Notes under the pieces: model-generated
The model's database searches: none
The model's input: only the letters and a program-made list of their open reading frames with translations
Told to the model about the DNA's origin: nothing
Assembly: GCF_003952465.1 (NCBI RefSeq)
Contig: NZ_CP034448.1
Span: 7,715,815-7,779,814, forward strand
From: Mesorhizobium sp. M1B.F.Ca.ET.045.04.1.1
Lineage (GTDB): Bacteria > Pseudomonadota > Alphaproteobacteria > Rhizobiales > Rhizobiaceae
Length of the DNA stretch: 64,000 nt
Direction: 5' to 3'
In this document: in pieces, positions 7,561 through 16,300 of the stretch
Position numbering within the stretch: the first letter of the stretch is position 1
Layout of the letters: every line of letters starts with the position of its first letter
Translations under genes and position numbers: made by a program

Positions 7561-9690
7561 TCAGTAGGCCAGCCTCTTCACATCCTGCTGCAGCTTGGTG
7601 CCGCCGCGCCGCTGCTGGATCGGCGTTTGCAGATTGATCTTGCCACGGAATTCTTCTGTCACCTCGCGGGCCTCATTGATATCGCGAACGACATGCGGCT
7701 GGATGAAAATGATCAACTCGGTCCGCTTGATGCCGTCATCCTTCTGCTTGAACGCGTTGCCGATAACCGGGATGTCGCCAAGGATCGGCACCTGGGTGCG
7801 GCCGACGCTGTTTTTTTCCTGAATGAGGCCGCCCAGCGCCAGGGTCTCGCCATCATTGACCATCACGCGCGTCTGGACCTTGCGCTGCTGGATGGTCGGC
7901 GAATCGATGCCGGAGCTCTTCGTCGGGGTGGCGTCGCTGACCTCCTGCTGGATGTCGAGCATGACGCGGCCCGCATTGTTGATGCGCGGCGTCACCGTCA
8001 GGATGACGCCGGTGTCCTTCATCTGCACCGAGTTGATGATCGGCGCGGTGCCGTTGCCGGTGTCCTGCGATTGCTGGGTCAGGATCGGCACCTGGTCGCC
8101 GACCTGCAGGATGGCTTTCTGGTTGTTGAGCGCCATGATCGTCGGCGCCGAAATGACATTGACGTCGGTTATCGAGGAGAGTGCATTGAGCGTCACCTGG
8201 ATGTTGTCGGTCGCGTAGCTCCAGCTGAAGCCTCCGGCGAAGGCCGCGGCCGCCCCCTTGGCCATGTCGGACACCGAAACCTTGGTGCCGCCATTCTCGA
8301 AGAACCAGCGCAGGCCGTATTTCAGGTCGTCGTCGAGCGTCACCTCGGCGATCACCGCTTCCAGCATGACCTGTGTCGGCAAAACGTCCACCTTGGCCAG
8401 GATCTGCTGGATGCGCTCATAGTCGCGCGCCGTGGTCTGGATCAGCAGCGCATTGTTCTCGACATCGGCGACGACCGTGGCATGGGCCGGTCCCTGGCTG
8501 TCCTGCTGCGCCGGCAGCGAAGGCGACGGCCCGGTCAGCGGAGCCGGCGTGACGCCGTCCGACTGCATGGCGATCGGTGTCATGTCGGGCGAGACATTCG
8601 AGCCGGCCGAGCCCCCTTCGGTCTTGACCGTGGTGCCGAGCACCGAGCTCAGCACGGACGCCAGTTCCTTGGCCGGCCGGTTCTGGATCTGGTAGACGAA
8701 AAGCTGCTGCTCGTTGGTCTCGGCCAGCCTGTCCAGCTTGCCGATCCAGGTCGCTGCCCGCGCCAGATAGGCTGGACGCGAGGTGATCACCAGCACCGAG
8801 TTCAAACGGTCGTTGGGGATGAACTTGATCACTTTGGCGCCGGGACCGTCCTTGGTGCCGAAGATGGAATCGAGCTCCGTTGCCACGGCCTCCGGCTTCG
8901 AGGCTTTCAACGGATGCAGCGCCACCGACATGCCCCGCATCCAGTCGACGTCGAACACCGAGACCGCCTCGCGGATCGCCGCGAGATCGGTGTTGTTGCC
9001 GGCGACGGTGATGAGGTTGCGCGTCGAATCGACCCGCAGCACCGAACCCTGCCGGGTGATGGGCTCGAGGATGGTCTTCATCTCGTCGGCGGCGATGAAC
9101 TGCAGCTGGATGACCTGGACTTTGACGCCGGGGCCGGAGGGCGAGACGGAGGGCACGCTGACCGCCGGGGTGCTCGACAAGGTCTCCGACAGCGGCATGA
9201 TCTGATAGGTGCCGGCACGCTTGACGATGCCGGCCCCATTGACGGCCAGCGCCGATTCCAGGATATCCGACAGCGCCTCCTTGGAAACCGGCTTCGAGGT
9301 CTGCAGCGTCACCGTGCCCTGAACGCGCGGATCGACGACGTAGTTGACCTGCAAGGCATCTCCGAGCACCGCTTTGGCCGCCTGCGCCACCGGCGCATTG
9401 ACGAGGTTGAGCTCATACTGTCCGCTGCCGTCGCCCGTCACCTGTGCGACCGGCGCCGACGAGCCGACGAAGTCGCCCGACCCTTGATATTGCGCGCCAT
9501 TGAAACGCTTCGCACGGTCCGACGCCGACGTCACCTGCTGCGGGCCGGCATAGCCCGACCGCAAAGGCGAGTTCTTCGCGTGCAGACTCTCGACGGTCTC
9601 GGTGAAGAAGTCCCCACCCGACGGCGACTGGCAGCCGCCGATCGCCAGCAGCATGCAAAATACGACGCGATTGGCTAGCTTGACTAACAT
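7561..9690 (-). CDS. gspD: type II secretion secretin GspD (lipoprotein)
   Basis: About 709 residues. An N-terminal lipoprotein signal has a lipobox ending LAIGGC (Cys near residue 19). The N0 domain follows at about 110-185, then N1-N3 with LNSVLVITSRPAYLARA-type motifs, a Gly/Ser/Pro-rich insertion in N3, and the secretin beta-barrel domain (VPILGDIPVIGNAF, then RTELIIFIQPHVV). It forms the outer-membrane channel; the lipid anchor may replace a pilotin. ATG 9690 is preferred; an in-frame GTG at 9705 would add five residues. A motif shared with both RHS promoters lies 79 bases upstream. Confidence 0.95.
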   Translation of the reverse strand: MLVKLANRVVFCMLLAIGGCQSPSGGDFFTETVESLHAKNSPLRSGYAGPQQVTSASDRAKRFNGAQYQGSGDFVGSSAPVAQVTGDGSGQYELNLVNAPVAQAAKAVLGDALQVNYVVDPRVQGTVTLQTSKPVSKEALSDILESALAVNGAGIVKRAGTYQIMPLSETLSSTPAVSVPSVSPSGPGVKVQVIQLQFIAADEMKTILEPITRQGSVLRVDSTRNLITVAGNNTDLAAIREAVSVFDVDWMRGMSVALHPLKASKPEAVATELDSIFGTKDGPGAKVIKFIPNDRLNSVLVITSRPAYLARAATWIGKLDRLAETNEQQLFVYQIQNRPAKELASVLSSVLGTTVKTEGGSAGSNVSPDMTPIAMQSDGVTPAPLTGPSPSLPAQQDSQGPAHATVVADVENNALLIQTTARDYERIQQILAKVDVLPTQVMLEAVIAEVTLDDDLKYGLRWFFENGGTKVSVSDMAKGAAAAFAGGFSWSYATDNIQVTLNALSSITDVNVISAPTIMALNNQKAILQVGDQVPILTQQSQDTGNGTAPIINSVQMKDTGVILTVTPRINNAGRVMLDIQQEVSDATPTKSSGIDSPTIQQRKVQTRVMVNDGETLALGGLIQEKNSVGRTQVPILGDIPVIGNAFKQKDDGIKRTELIIFIQPHVVRDINEAREVTEEFRGKINLQTPIQQRRGGTKLQQDVKRLAY

Positions 9691-9768
9691 CCACCCGATT
9701 CCCACTGGAGCTTCATCTTACTGCTTGCGGCAAGCTGATGTCGGGAGGGACAGATGGATTTCTTTGCC

Positions 9769-9781
9769 TATCCACAGAGTT
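9769..9781 (-). promoter_or_regulatory. conserved upstream motif of gspD, shared with both RHS genes
   Basis: Read on the - strand this is AACTCTGTGGATA, beginning 79 bases upstream of the gspD ATG. The same 13 bases occur 78 bases upstream of each RHS gene. The base before it is G instead of A, so it is one mismatch from a perfect DnaA-type box. The function is unknown; a shared operator or activator site is the simplest reading. The rest of the gspD upstream gap (9691-9942) shows only a weak GCGAC/GTCGC hairpin at 9883-9899. Confidence 0.4.
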
Positions 9782-9942
9782 AGTGGCCGTCATCCTTATG
9801 AATTCGCCTACCGATCAACAGGCCCAACGAACGGCGCGGGGTCAAGCCCGATAATGGTCAGCTGTTATCGTGTTTGACTAGGCGCGACTTCTTCGGTCGC
9901 TGCATTCCATTTGCGTTATCTCTCCGTGATTCGTTCGAACTC

Positions 9943-10482
9943 TCACGTTTCAGTGAAGCGTAAACCTGTAAATCCAAATGCTTCATACATTTTTTTGAAA
10001 TTATCCGAGACAATGATATAAAATCTAACTCCAAAATTGTCTTTCAATCGGAAAATGTCTACGTCAGTAGAAAACTTTGCTTTTAATTTTAGCTCGAAAA
10101 CCTGGTCGATGTCGCCGTCTTCAAATTTTTCATAGGAAGACCGCAAAAAATCAAATCCGGCGCGCTCCTCCAGAGGAACGTATATTTTTAAGTCGTGCTT
10201 ATCAGTCTTTGCAGTGTAGAAGGTATGTCGGCCTTGAGAGAAGAATCGATTCAGACGCTCGAATACTGATGGCGCAGCAAACAAAATTCCAGCCTGAAAA
10301 GTTGGAACAAAATCACTGATAGGAAGCGGCCGCTCGTCGTCGAAGCGAAAGCGCAACTTGTTCTGGTCAATCTTCCGCGCGCCCTCCATCTCGAGGAAAT
10401 CTTGTGACCCGTAGTCATTACGATCGTCAGCTAGGATGCAGTAATTCCGAGAATCGGGATCAATTCGCCAATAGTTCATCAT
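9943..10482 (-). CDS. Imm11-like immunity protein, copy A (orphan)
   Basis: 179 residues. The C-terminal pattern (FRLKDNFG, then FYIIVSDNFKKMY, then GFTGLRF) matches the Imm11/DUF1629 family seen downstream of polymorphic toxins. It is clearly paralogous to the genes at 11689-12228 and 12259-12792, sharing the YWR, DDxNDYG, RPLPIxDFVPT and IYVPLEE blocks. It is AT-richer than neighbouring genes. It stands alone after a graveyard of toxin fragments, so it is probably an orphan immunity gene left by a displaced toxin. Immunity function is inferred from family and context; no biochemical role is known to me. Confidence 0.7.
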   Translation of the reverse strand: MMNYWRIDPDSRNYCILADDRNDYGSQDFLEMEGARKIDQNKLRFRFDDERPLPISDFVPTFQAGILFAAPSVFERLNRFFSQGRHTFYTAKTDKHDLKIYVPLEERAGFDFLRSSYEKFEDGDIDQVFELKLKAKFSTDVDIFRLKDNFGVRFYIIVSDNFKKMYEAFGFTGLRFTET

Positions 10483-10496
10483 GGTCTCTTAGAATT

Positions 10497-10725
10497 TAGT
10501 TCGACCAGAATCGCCGTCCCGGGGAACTTAGTGAAACCTGCAGCGGCGACTTCGGGTCCTGCGACTACCCCCCAATACCACCCCCATGAGCATGTCGTCT
10601 TCAAATTTTCATAGGAAGACCGTAAAAAATCAAATCCGTCGCGCTCCTCCAGAGGAACATTTTGCCCCGCCGACGACCTTGATGTCTGGATGCGGATAGC
10701 GGGTGTAGATTTCCGCTCCAGGCAA
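10497..10725 (-). pseudogene. mosaic of toxin, immunity and RHS gene fragments
   Basis: Four short pieces are joined end to end. 10497-10520 resembles the last codons of the AHH toxin at about 12816-12835. 10530-10592 matches the toxin start at 13317-13395 but has an 8-base deletion and a G5 instead of a G7 tract. 10593-10658 duplicates part of the neighbouring Imm11-like gene (10113-10180). 10663-10725 matches the RHS segment seen at 19732-19785 and 21685-21745. This looks like debris of repeated recombination between homologous toxin cassettes. There is no open frame. Confidence 0.65.
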
Positions 10726-10766
10726 GCGTTAGTCGTTGTTAGTATCAGCCATCTGGCGCCAGCTGT

Positions 10767-11387
10767 TTATCGTAAGCCGCGCTTTTTCAGCCATTTGGCC
10801 ACCTGCGGACCAATTCGGGGATCATCCGCAAGTTTCAGCAGCGCCGCTTCCGCCCTGCCGTCCTTTGATCTTCTCAAGCCGTCAGCAAGCAAAACTCGAG
10901 CGTCACCGTATTTCTGGTCCAAGCACAGCGCAACTAGCCGTTCCAATTGAGGTTCCTTCCAAGATTTTGACAGCGCTACGGCCAACCCCTGCGCGAAGAT
11001 CGATTTGGGATTTTGAGAGGCTGTCCACTCAAAAAGTTGCTGCAATGTGTCCCAGTGCGAATTTGATTCCTTAAACGCTATAGCCTGTGCCATGGAGTTT
11101 TTTGTCGGTTCGGGATACTTATCCATTTGCATGTGTCTAATAAGTATCGGAATGGCCGATCTAAAGTTAGTTGGGCGATCAATCACATACTGATAAGATT
11201 TGACTACAACTCCAGCGTCGGCCAGCTCCCTCTCAAGCGGAGCTTCCAATTGTTTTATCAAAGCCAGCTTCCTTTCCCATTCGGCGTCTTCTGCTAGCTT
11301 TGCTGCCACCCATTCAGGGTCGCGCATGTGTTGCGCCTCCAATTCTCCGGCACTGACCAGTCTATGCTTCTTATTTCCTCGTGTCAT
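10767..11387 (-). CDS. HEAT-like helical protein, candidate immunity gene
   Basis: 206 residues, predicted almost entirely helical. The C-terminal part (WKEPQLERLVALCLDQKYGD, then a DGLRRSKDGRAEAALLKLADDP segment) resembles HEAT-type repeats. The start chosen is ATG 11387, with GAGGGA upstream; an in-frame start at 11417 would add ten residues. It overlaps the end of an upstream remnant frame by 17 bases, the arrangement often seen between a toxin tail and its immunity gene. I do not recognise a specific family. Immunity is inferred from position within the cassette array. Confidence 0.55.
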   Translation of the reverse strand: MTRGNKKHRLVSAGELEAQHMRDPEWVAAKLAEDAEWERKLALIKQLEAPLERELADAGVVVKSYQYVIDRPTNFRSAIPILIRHMQMDKYPEPTKNSMAQAIAFKESNSHWDTLQQLFEWTASQNPKSIFAQGLAVALSKSWKEPQLERLVALCLDQKYGDARVLLADGLRRSKDGRAEAALLKLADDPRIGPQVAKWLKKRGLR

Positions 11388-11674
11388 TTGATCCCTCGAT
11401 ATCACTAGCCTTGCCACTAATAGTCACGTGATCAATTTTTCGGTCATCAATCAGTTTTTGCAGATCTTTTGAAAAAATGGTCTCCTTCGGCGCGCATTGC
11501 TGGGGCAAGGCAGCAACGGACCAGTACGGGAGATCGCTGATGTCCGGCCGAGAGGCCCCTCTCACGAGCGTACCACCACCCGCTTATCGTCGCGTCGCTT
11601 CGCAACCGGAGCGGAGTGTTGCGATCAATCCACCACCGCATTGGGCCAGACAAATCGGAAAAGTTCACTGTCAC
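11371..11674 (-). pseudogene. remnant of an unidentified toxin or immunity gene
   Basis: Two frames together suggest a decayed gene. One begins with GTG at 11674 and encodes MTVNFSDLSGPMRWWIDRN before breaking down; the other ends ETIFSKDLQKLIDDRKIDHV and stops at 11371, inside the start of the HEAT-like gene. The upstream edge carries the same spacer that separates the two Imm11 copies at 12229-12258, so the piece sits where the next cassette would begin. No family is recognised. Confidence 0.4.
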
Positions 11675-11688
11675 CGTAATTCAAATAA

Positions 11689-12228
11689 TCAAGCCTCAGT
11701 GAATCGCAGCCCAGTCAATCCTTCGGAAACGTAAATATTCTTAAAATTATCAGAAACAATTATATGAAATCGTGTGCCAAAATTATCTTTTAGTCGAAAA
11801 ACGTCAAACTCTGTGCTAAAGTTATCGACCAACCTTAGATCATCAATCTGATATATATCTCCATCATCAAACTTTTCATAAGAGGACCTTAGGAAATCGA
11901 AGCCACACACTTCTTCCAATGGAACATATATATCTAGATCATGCCTGTCAGTTTTTGCAGTGTAAAAAGTATGTCGGCCCCACAAAATAACCGAACTAAA
12001 CAAGTCTAATATTTGTCGCCTGGCAAACAAGACCCCAAGCTTGGCGGTGGGCACGAAATCCCCGATAGGGAGGGGCCGCTCGTCGTCAAACTGAAAGCGC
12101 AACCTGCTTTGGTCAATCTTCCGTGCATCTTCCATCTGTAGGAAATCTTGTGGGCCGTAGTCATTACCGTCGTCAACAAGGATGCAGTAATTTCGAGAAT
12201 CGGGATCAATTCGCCAATAGTTCATCAT
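11689..12228 (-). CDS. Imm11-like immunity protein, copy B
   Basis: 179 residues, with the same family signature as copies A and C (FRLKDNFGTRFHIIVSDNFK, then GLTGLRF). The N-terminal 15 residues are nearly identical to copy A, while the C-terminal third is closest to copy C, so it looks like a recombinant or intermediate paralogue. It lies 30 bases after copy C, and the spacer is repeated after its own stop, showing a tandem duplication that included the intergenic segment. It is AT-rich. It is probably an immunity protein for a toxin variant no longer present intact here. Confidence 0.7.
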   Translation of the reverse strand: MMNYWRIDPDSRNYCILVDDGNDYGPQDFLQMEDARKIDQSRLRFQFDDERPLPIGDFVPTAKLGVLFARRQILDLFSSVILWGRHTFYTAKTDRHDLDIYVPLEEVCGFDFLRSSYEKFDDGDIYQIDDLRLVDNFSTEFDVFRLKDNFGTRFHIIVSDNFKNIYVSEGLTGLRFTEA

Positions 12229-12258
12229 GGTGCACTGTCACCGTAATTCAAATAATAA

Positions 12259-12792
12259 TCAAGTCCCAGTAAATCGCAACCCTGTCAATCCTTCTGAATC
12301 GTAAATGTTTTTAAAATTATCAGAAACAATTATATGAAATCTTGTGCCAGAATTATCGTTTAGCCGAAACACGTCGAAGTCCGTGTGGAAGCCCTCCTTT
12401 ATTTTCAACTCATATATTCGATATATATCCCCGTCATCAAACGTATCATAGGATGACCTCGCAAAATCGAAGCCACTGACTTCTTCCATTGGAACATATA
12501 TCTCTAAGTTGTACTTATCCGTTCGTGCCATATACGAGACATGTCGGGGCCGTGCAACAACCGGACCAAACAGGTCGAATATTTCGCGTTTTGCAAACAA
12601 GACACCGAGCTGGGAGGTTGGTACAAAGTCTCCAATAGGGAGTGGCCGCTCGTCGTCAAAACGAAAGCGCAACTTTCCCGGATCAATCTTCCGTGCGCCT
12701 TCCATCTCCAGAAAATCTTGCGACCCATAGTCGTTTCCGTCATCAACCAGAATGGCGCAGTTCCTAGAATCCTGTTCCGCTCTCCAATACAT
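12259..12792 (-). CDS. Imm11-like immunity protein, copy C (likely cognate of the AHH toxin)
   Basis: 177 residues of the Imm11/DUF1629 type: DDGNDYGSQDFLEMEGARKI near the N-terminus, IYVPMEE in the middle, and FHIIVSDNFKNIYDSEGLTG at the C-terminus. It begins 13 bases after the stop of the AHH nuclease reading frame, with AAGGA just ahead of the ATG. Direct adjacency makes it the probable cognate antidote of that toxin. Compared with copy A, the central region (about 60-90) is the most diverged, as expected for the toxin-contact surface. That last point is inference. Confidence 0.75.
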   Translation of the reverse strand: MYWRAEQDSRNCAILVDDGNDYGSQDFLEMEGARKIDPGKLRFRFDDERPLPIGDFVPTSQLGVLFAKREIFDLFGPVVARPRHVSYMARTDKYNLEIYVPMEEVSGFDFARSSYDTFDDGDIYRIYELKIKEGFHTDFDVFRLNDNSGTRFHIIVSDNFKNIYDSEGLTGLRFTGT

Positions 12793-12805
12793 CTATCCTT
12801 TTACC

Positions 12806-13384
12806 TCAGAATTTTGTTCTACCAGAATCGACGTCGTGAGCCCATCCGTCCGCTGCACTTTTTTCACTCCGCGCTCCGCTTGATATCTCACTATCAACCT
12901 TAGACATTTCTTTTGATACCCTATCTAAAACGGCCTCTACTTGCTTCTTTGTCTTAGCAAGACCCAACTCCTGTGCCACCATTCTGGAATACAAATTTGT
13001 ATGTCTCCCGGCATGGTTGGTCAACCCTATACCATTTTCAACCGAATTTAGACCAATTCCAAACTTGGCAAGTTGGGCGCGTGCCGCGGCAGCCATTCTA
13101 TCCGTCAATTCAACGATGTGGTGTGCCTTCTGCCCTATTGTTTGTTTTCCTGCTGCGATCAGGGCTTTCGAAAACAGTCCTGTGCGAGTGCCCGCGTTGG
13201 AAAGCTGCGAAACCGCGCTTGGTGCAACTTTGGAGAGCACGCCGGCACCAACCGTAGCAGGAGCAATGATACCCACTTCCGCCGCGGCAGTCTCGGTCGT
13301 AAATAGTGTTAGCCCGGGGAACTTAGTGAAAGCCGCAGCGGCGGCTTCGGGTCCTGCGACTACCGCGGCTCCCCCCAATACCAC
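12806..13384 (-). CDS. AHH-family nuclease toxin domain (C-terminal part of the RHS protein, in the -1 frame)
   Basis: 192 codons open in the -1 frame relative to the upstream RHS gene. A hydrophobic Gly/Ala-rich pre-toxin segment leads to KQTIGQKAHHIVEL, the AHH signature of a nuclease family in the HNH/Endo VII (His-Me finger) group. FGIGLNSVENGIGL and GRHTNLYS follow, containing the remaining Asn and His residues typical of the fold. It has no convincing independent start: GTG 13384 is simply the point where the frames cross in a G7 tract. I read it as the toxin tip of the RHS protein, reached by -1 frameshifting, or silenced by a tract-length change. Confidence 0.8.
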   Translation of the reverse strand: MVLGGAAVVAGPEAAAAAFTKFPGLTLFTTETAAAEVGIIAPATVGAGVLSKVAPSAVSQLSNAGTRTGLFSKALIAAGKQTIGQKAHHIVELTDRMAAAARAQLAKFGIGLNSVENGIGLTNHAGRHTNLYSRMVAQELGLAKTKKQVEAVLDRVSKEMSKVDSEISSGARSEKSAADGWAHDVDSGRTKF

Positions 13385-16300
13385 CCCCCCATGAGCATAG
13401 CGGCGTTATTGCCTTGACTTAGCCAGCCGCCGTCTTCGTACGAGACCGGATCATCGGGACCTGGTGCGAAGTCGCCCATTGCCGTATACGCATGGCCGTT
13501 CGGATCACTTTTATTGACCGGATCATTAAGGGCATACGCGTACCGGTTAGTCCCGACATCGGCGAGCGTCGGATCCCAATCATCCGGCGATATGAACCGC
13601 CCGAGGACTGGATCCATATATCTGGCATTGAGGTAGAGCAGCCCGGTTTCGGGATCGAAGCGCTCGCCGATATAGCTCTTCTGGGTCTGGAAGCCGGTGT
13701 TAAGACGCTCGCCATAGGTGGCGTAGTTGGTGGCTTCCGTGATGGCGCCTGAGCTGTCGGTGACCATGCGCACCGAGGCGAGATGATCGCGGTGCAGGAA
13801 GTATTTTGCTCCGCCCACCACCTTCACGTCCGGATGCGGATAGCGGGTGTAAATCTCTGAGCCGGGGATCGCCGGATCGATCTCGACGGAAGCGTCGGGA
13901 TAGAGCGTGGTGGCGAAGGTCGAGGCCTTCTTCACCCGGGAACCGTCAGGACCATAGGTCAGGTTGACGGTGTTGGAGGCGAGGCTGACGGTCTTCAGCC
14001 GGTTAGCCTCGTCCCAGGTGAGTGTGCGGCTGCCGTCGGAGGTCAGATTGCCGTTGGCGTCATAGGCCATGGCATTCGCGCCGACCGACGTTGGCGCATG
14101 CGGCCTTGGTGCTGTCGCCGCCGGATATGAGTAGGCGCCGGCGACACGACTGCGCGAGACCATGTTGTCGTTGGCGGCATAGACAAACGTCTCGTCAAGC
14201 GTGTTGTCGCCGAGATTGTTCGACGAGGTCAGCCGGTCGGCATTGTCAAAGCCATAGGTCCAGCTGTCCGATGCCGTCAGCCCCGTCGTGCCGGTGATGC
14301 GGCCGAGATTATCACGGGCATACTGGTCATCGAGCAGAACGGTTGCGCCTCTCGAGGTGGTGACGCGCGTCACCCAGCGCCGGGTCGGCGAATAGGTGAA
14401 GGCCGTCTTCACCCCGTTGGCGTAGTCGATCTCCTTGGTTTGCCCATCGGCCTCATAGAGCGTCGAGGTGATGAAGCCGGCAGCGGAGAGAAGCCTGTTG
14501 CCGGCGGTGTATTGCAGCGGCACTGCGGAAGTGCCGAAGTCGAGCTCGACCGGCAAATATTGTGTGGCGATCGCCTGACCCGAGGCATCACGGGTGGTGG
14601 TCGTGGTGGGGGTCAGCGTGCCAATGGTGGCGTCCTGCCGCGCGACCTGGCCAAAGCCATCATATTTGTAGCTCTGCGTTGCGGCCGGATTGGTCGAAGT
14701 GGTGAGGTGGCCGATGTTGTAGGATCCGCCAGATGCCTGGTCATAGGTGTTCTGGGTCAGCGTGACCGCGCTGCCGCCAGAAGGGGTCGCAGTCTTCAGC
14801 GTCAGCCGGTCCATCTGGTCATAGCTGAGCGTCGTCACCGTGCTCCCGGCATCGGTCTGGCTGGTGAGCCGGTTGGCGGCATCGTAGACATAAGTCCAGG
14901 TGCCGAGATCGGGATCCGAGGCCGACAACCGGTTGCCGAGCAGATCGTAGGTGTAGGACCAAGTCGAACCGCCGGGATCGCTCACCCCGATCAGCCGGCC
15001 GAGCACGTCGTAGCTGCGGGCTTCGGTGAGGTTGAGGCCGCCGAGGTCGCGGACCAGCTGCACCACATCGCCATGTGTCGATGAGACCGTCTTCGACTGC
15101 CGCGTGGCAGTTGCGCTGATCTGGTCGGTCTCGGTCACTGCGAAGAGTCGTGGATTGCTGCCCGTGCCGCTGTCGAGGCTGTAGGCGAAAGTGCTCTGGC
15201 TGGCGTCGGCAAAGACCGTTTTGGTCTTTCGGTCCGACCAGTCATAGGAGTTGGTGGTCCATTGCGGCGTGTCGCCGGTGAATCTCGGGAAGGCCGTGCT
15301 CAGCACATTGCCACGCATGTCATAGGTGGTGTCGGCAATGCGCGTCGGACCGGCCGCCGTCTCTCCGGGGGTCTCGACCCGGTAGACCCGCCCGAGTCCG
15401 TCATAATAGGAGCGGGTAAAATCCTCGCCGGCGCCGTTGGGCAGCGGCGCGTACTTCGCTATCGCCTGCGTCGCCGGATTGCCCTCGTTCTCGAAGCGCG
15501 TCTTGGCATAGGCGCCGGTGACACTCTGCGAGACCTGGTAGGGCCGACAGAAGGGATCATAGGTGAAGGTCTTGACCAGGCCGTTGACGTCGGTCGTGGT
15601 CGCCGGCAGTCCGCACACCGTGTTGAAGGTGGCCGTCGAGACAAAGCGGATGTCGGCGCTCTGGCCACCGGTGGCAAAATAGCGTGGCGCTCGCTCGGTC
15701 ACCGGATAGAGGTGATAGGCCGCGTCATAGTCCCATTCGGTCCTGTCGCCGGCGCCATCGACCGCCGAGAGCATGTTGCCAAAACTGTCGTAGGTAAAAT
15801 ACCGATCCACCTCCTTCTGCGGGGTGCCGTAATAATCCGAGAAGCTGCGCTTGCGGGTGAGGTTGCCCGCGACTGGGGCCGTGGCATTGGCGCCAGTGTT
15901 GCCGTCGTAGTAGGTCTCTTCGTAGCTGACATAGGGGAAGGTGCTGTCCATCCCCGATCGCACCGTCTGGCTCGCCGGCAGCGACACGATGTAGGCGCTG
16001 GTGTTGGGCGTGTAGCTTATGACCTTCCAGCTCTCGTCGCCGCCGGCATCGGTGCGGCCGTAGTCCTTCAGGCTTGTGACGTTGTTATAGGCATCGAAGC
16101 CACGCTCAACCCGGGTCGCGAGCGAGATGTTCTCGGTCAGCGTGACGTCGGTCGCCGTATTCTGCACAGTGTAAGGCTTGGTGTTGGCGTTGACCGCATA
16201 GGTCTCGGCCACCTGCTTGCGCACCACGCCCGCGCCGTCCTTCCACACAGTCAGTGACGGGAGGCCATAGCTCGCCAGATCCTGCCGGTAGGTGGTCGTC

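Noticed and set aside
7627..9678. 683-codon open frame on the + strand antisense to gspD
   Set aside because: High-GC shadow: Arg/His/Asp-rich product with no motif, fully opposite a well-supported secretin gene.
13419..13715. alternative frames over the RHS core as extra toxin cassettes
   Set aside because: They are frame shadows of the conserved RHS core, repeated at the same offset in RHS2 (21359-21658).
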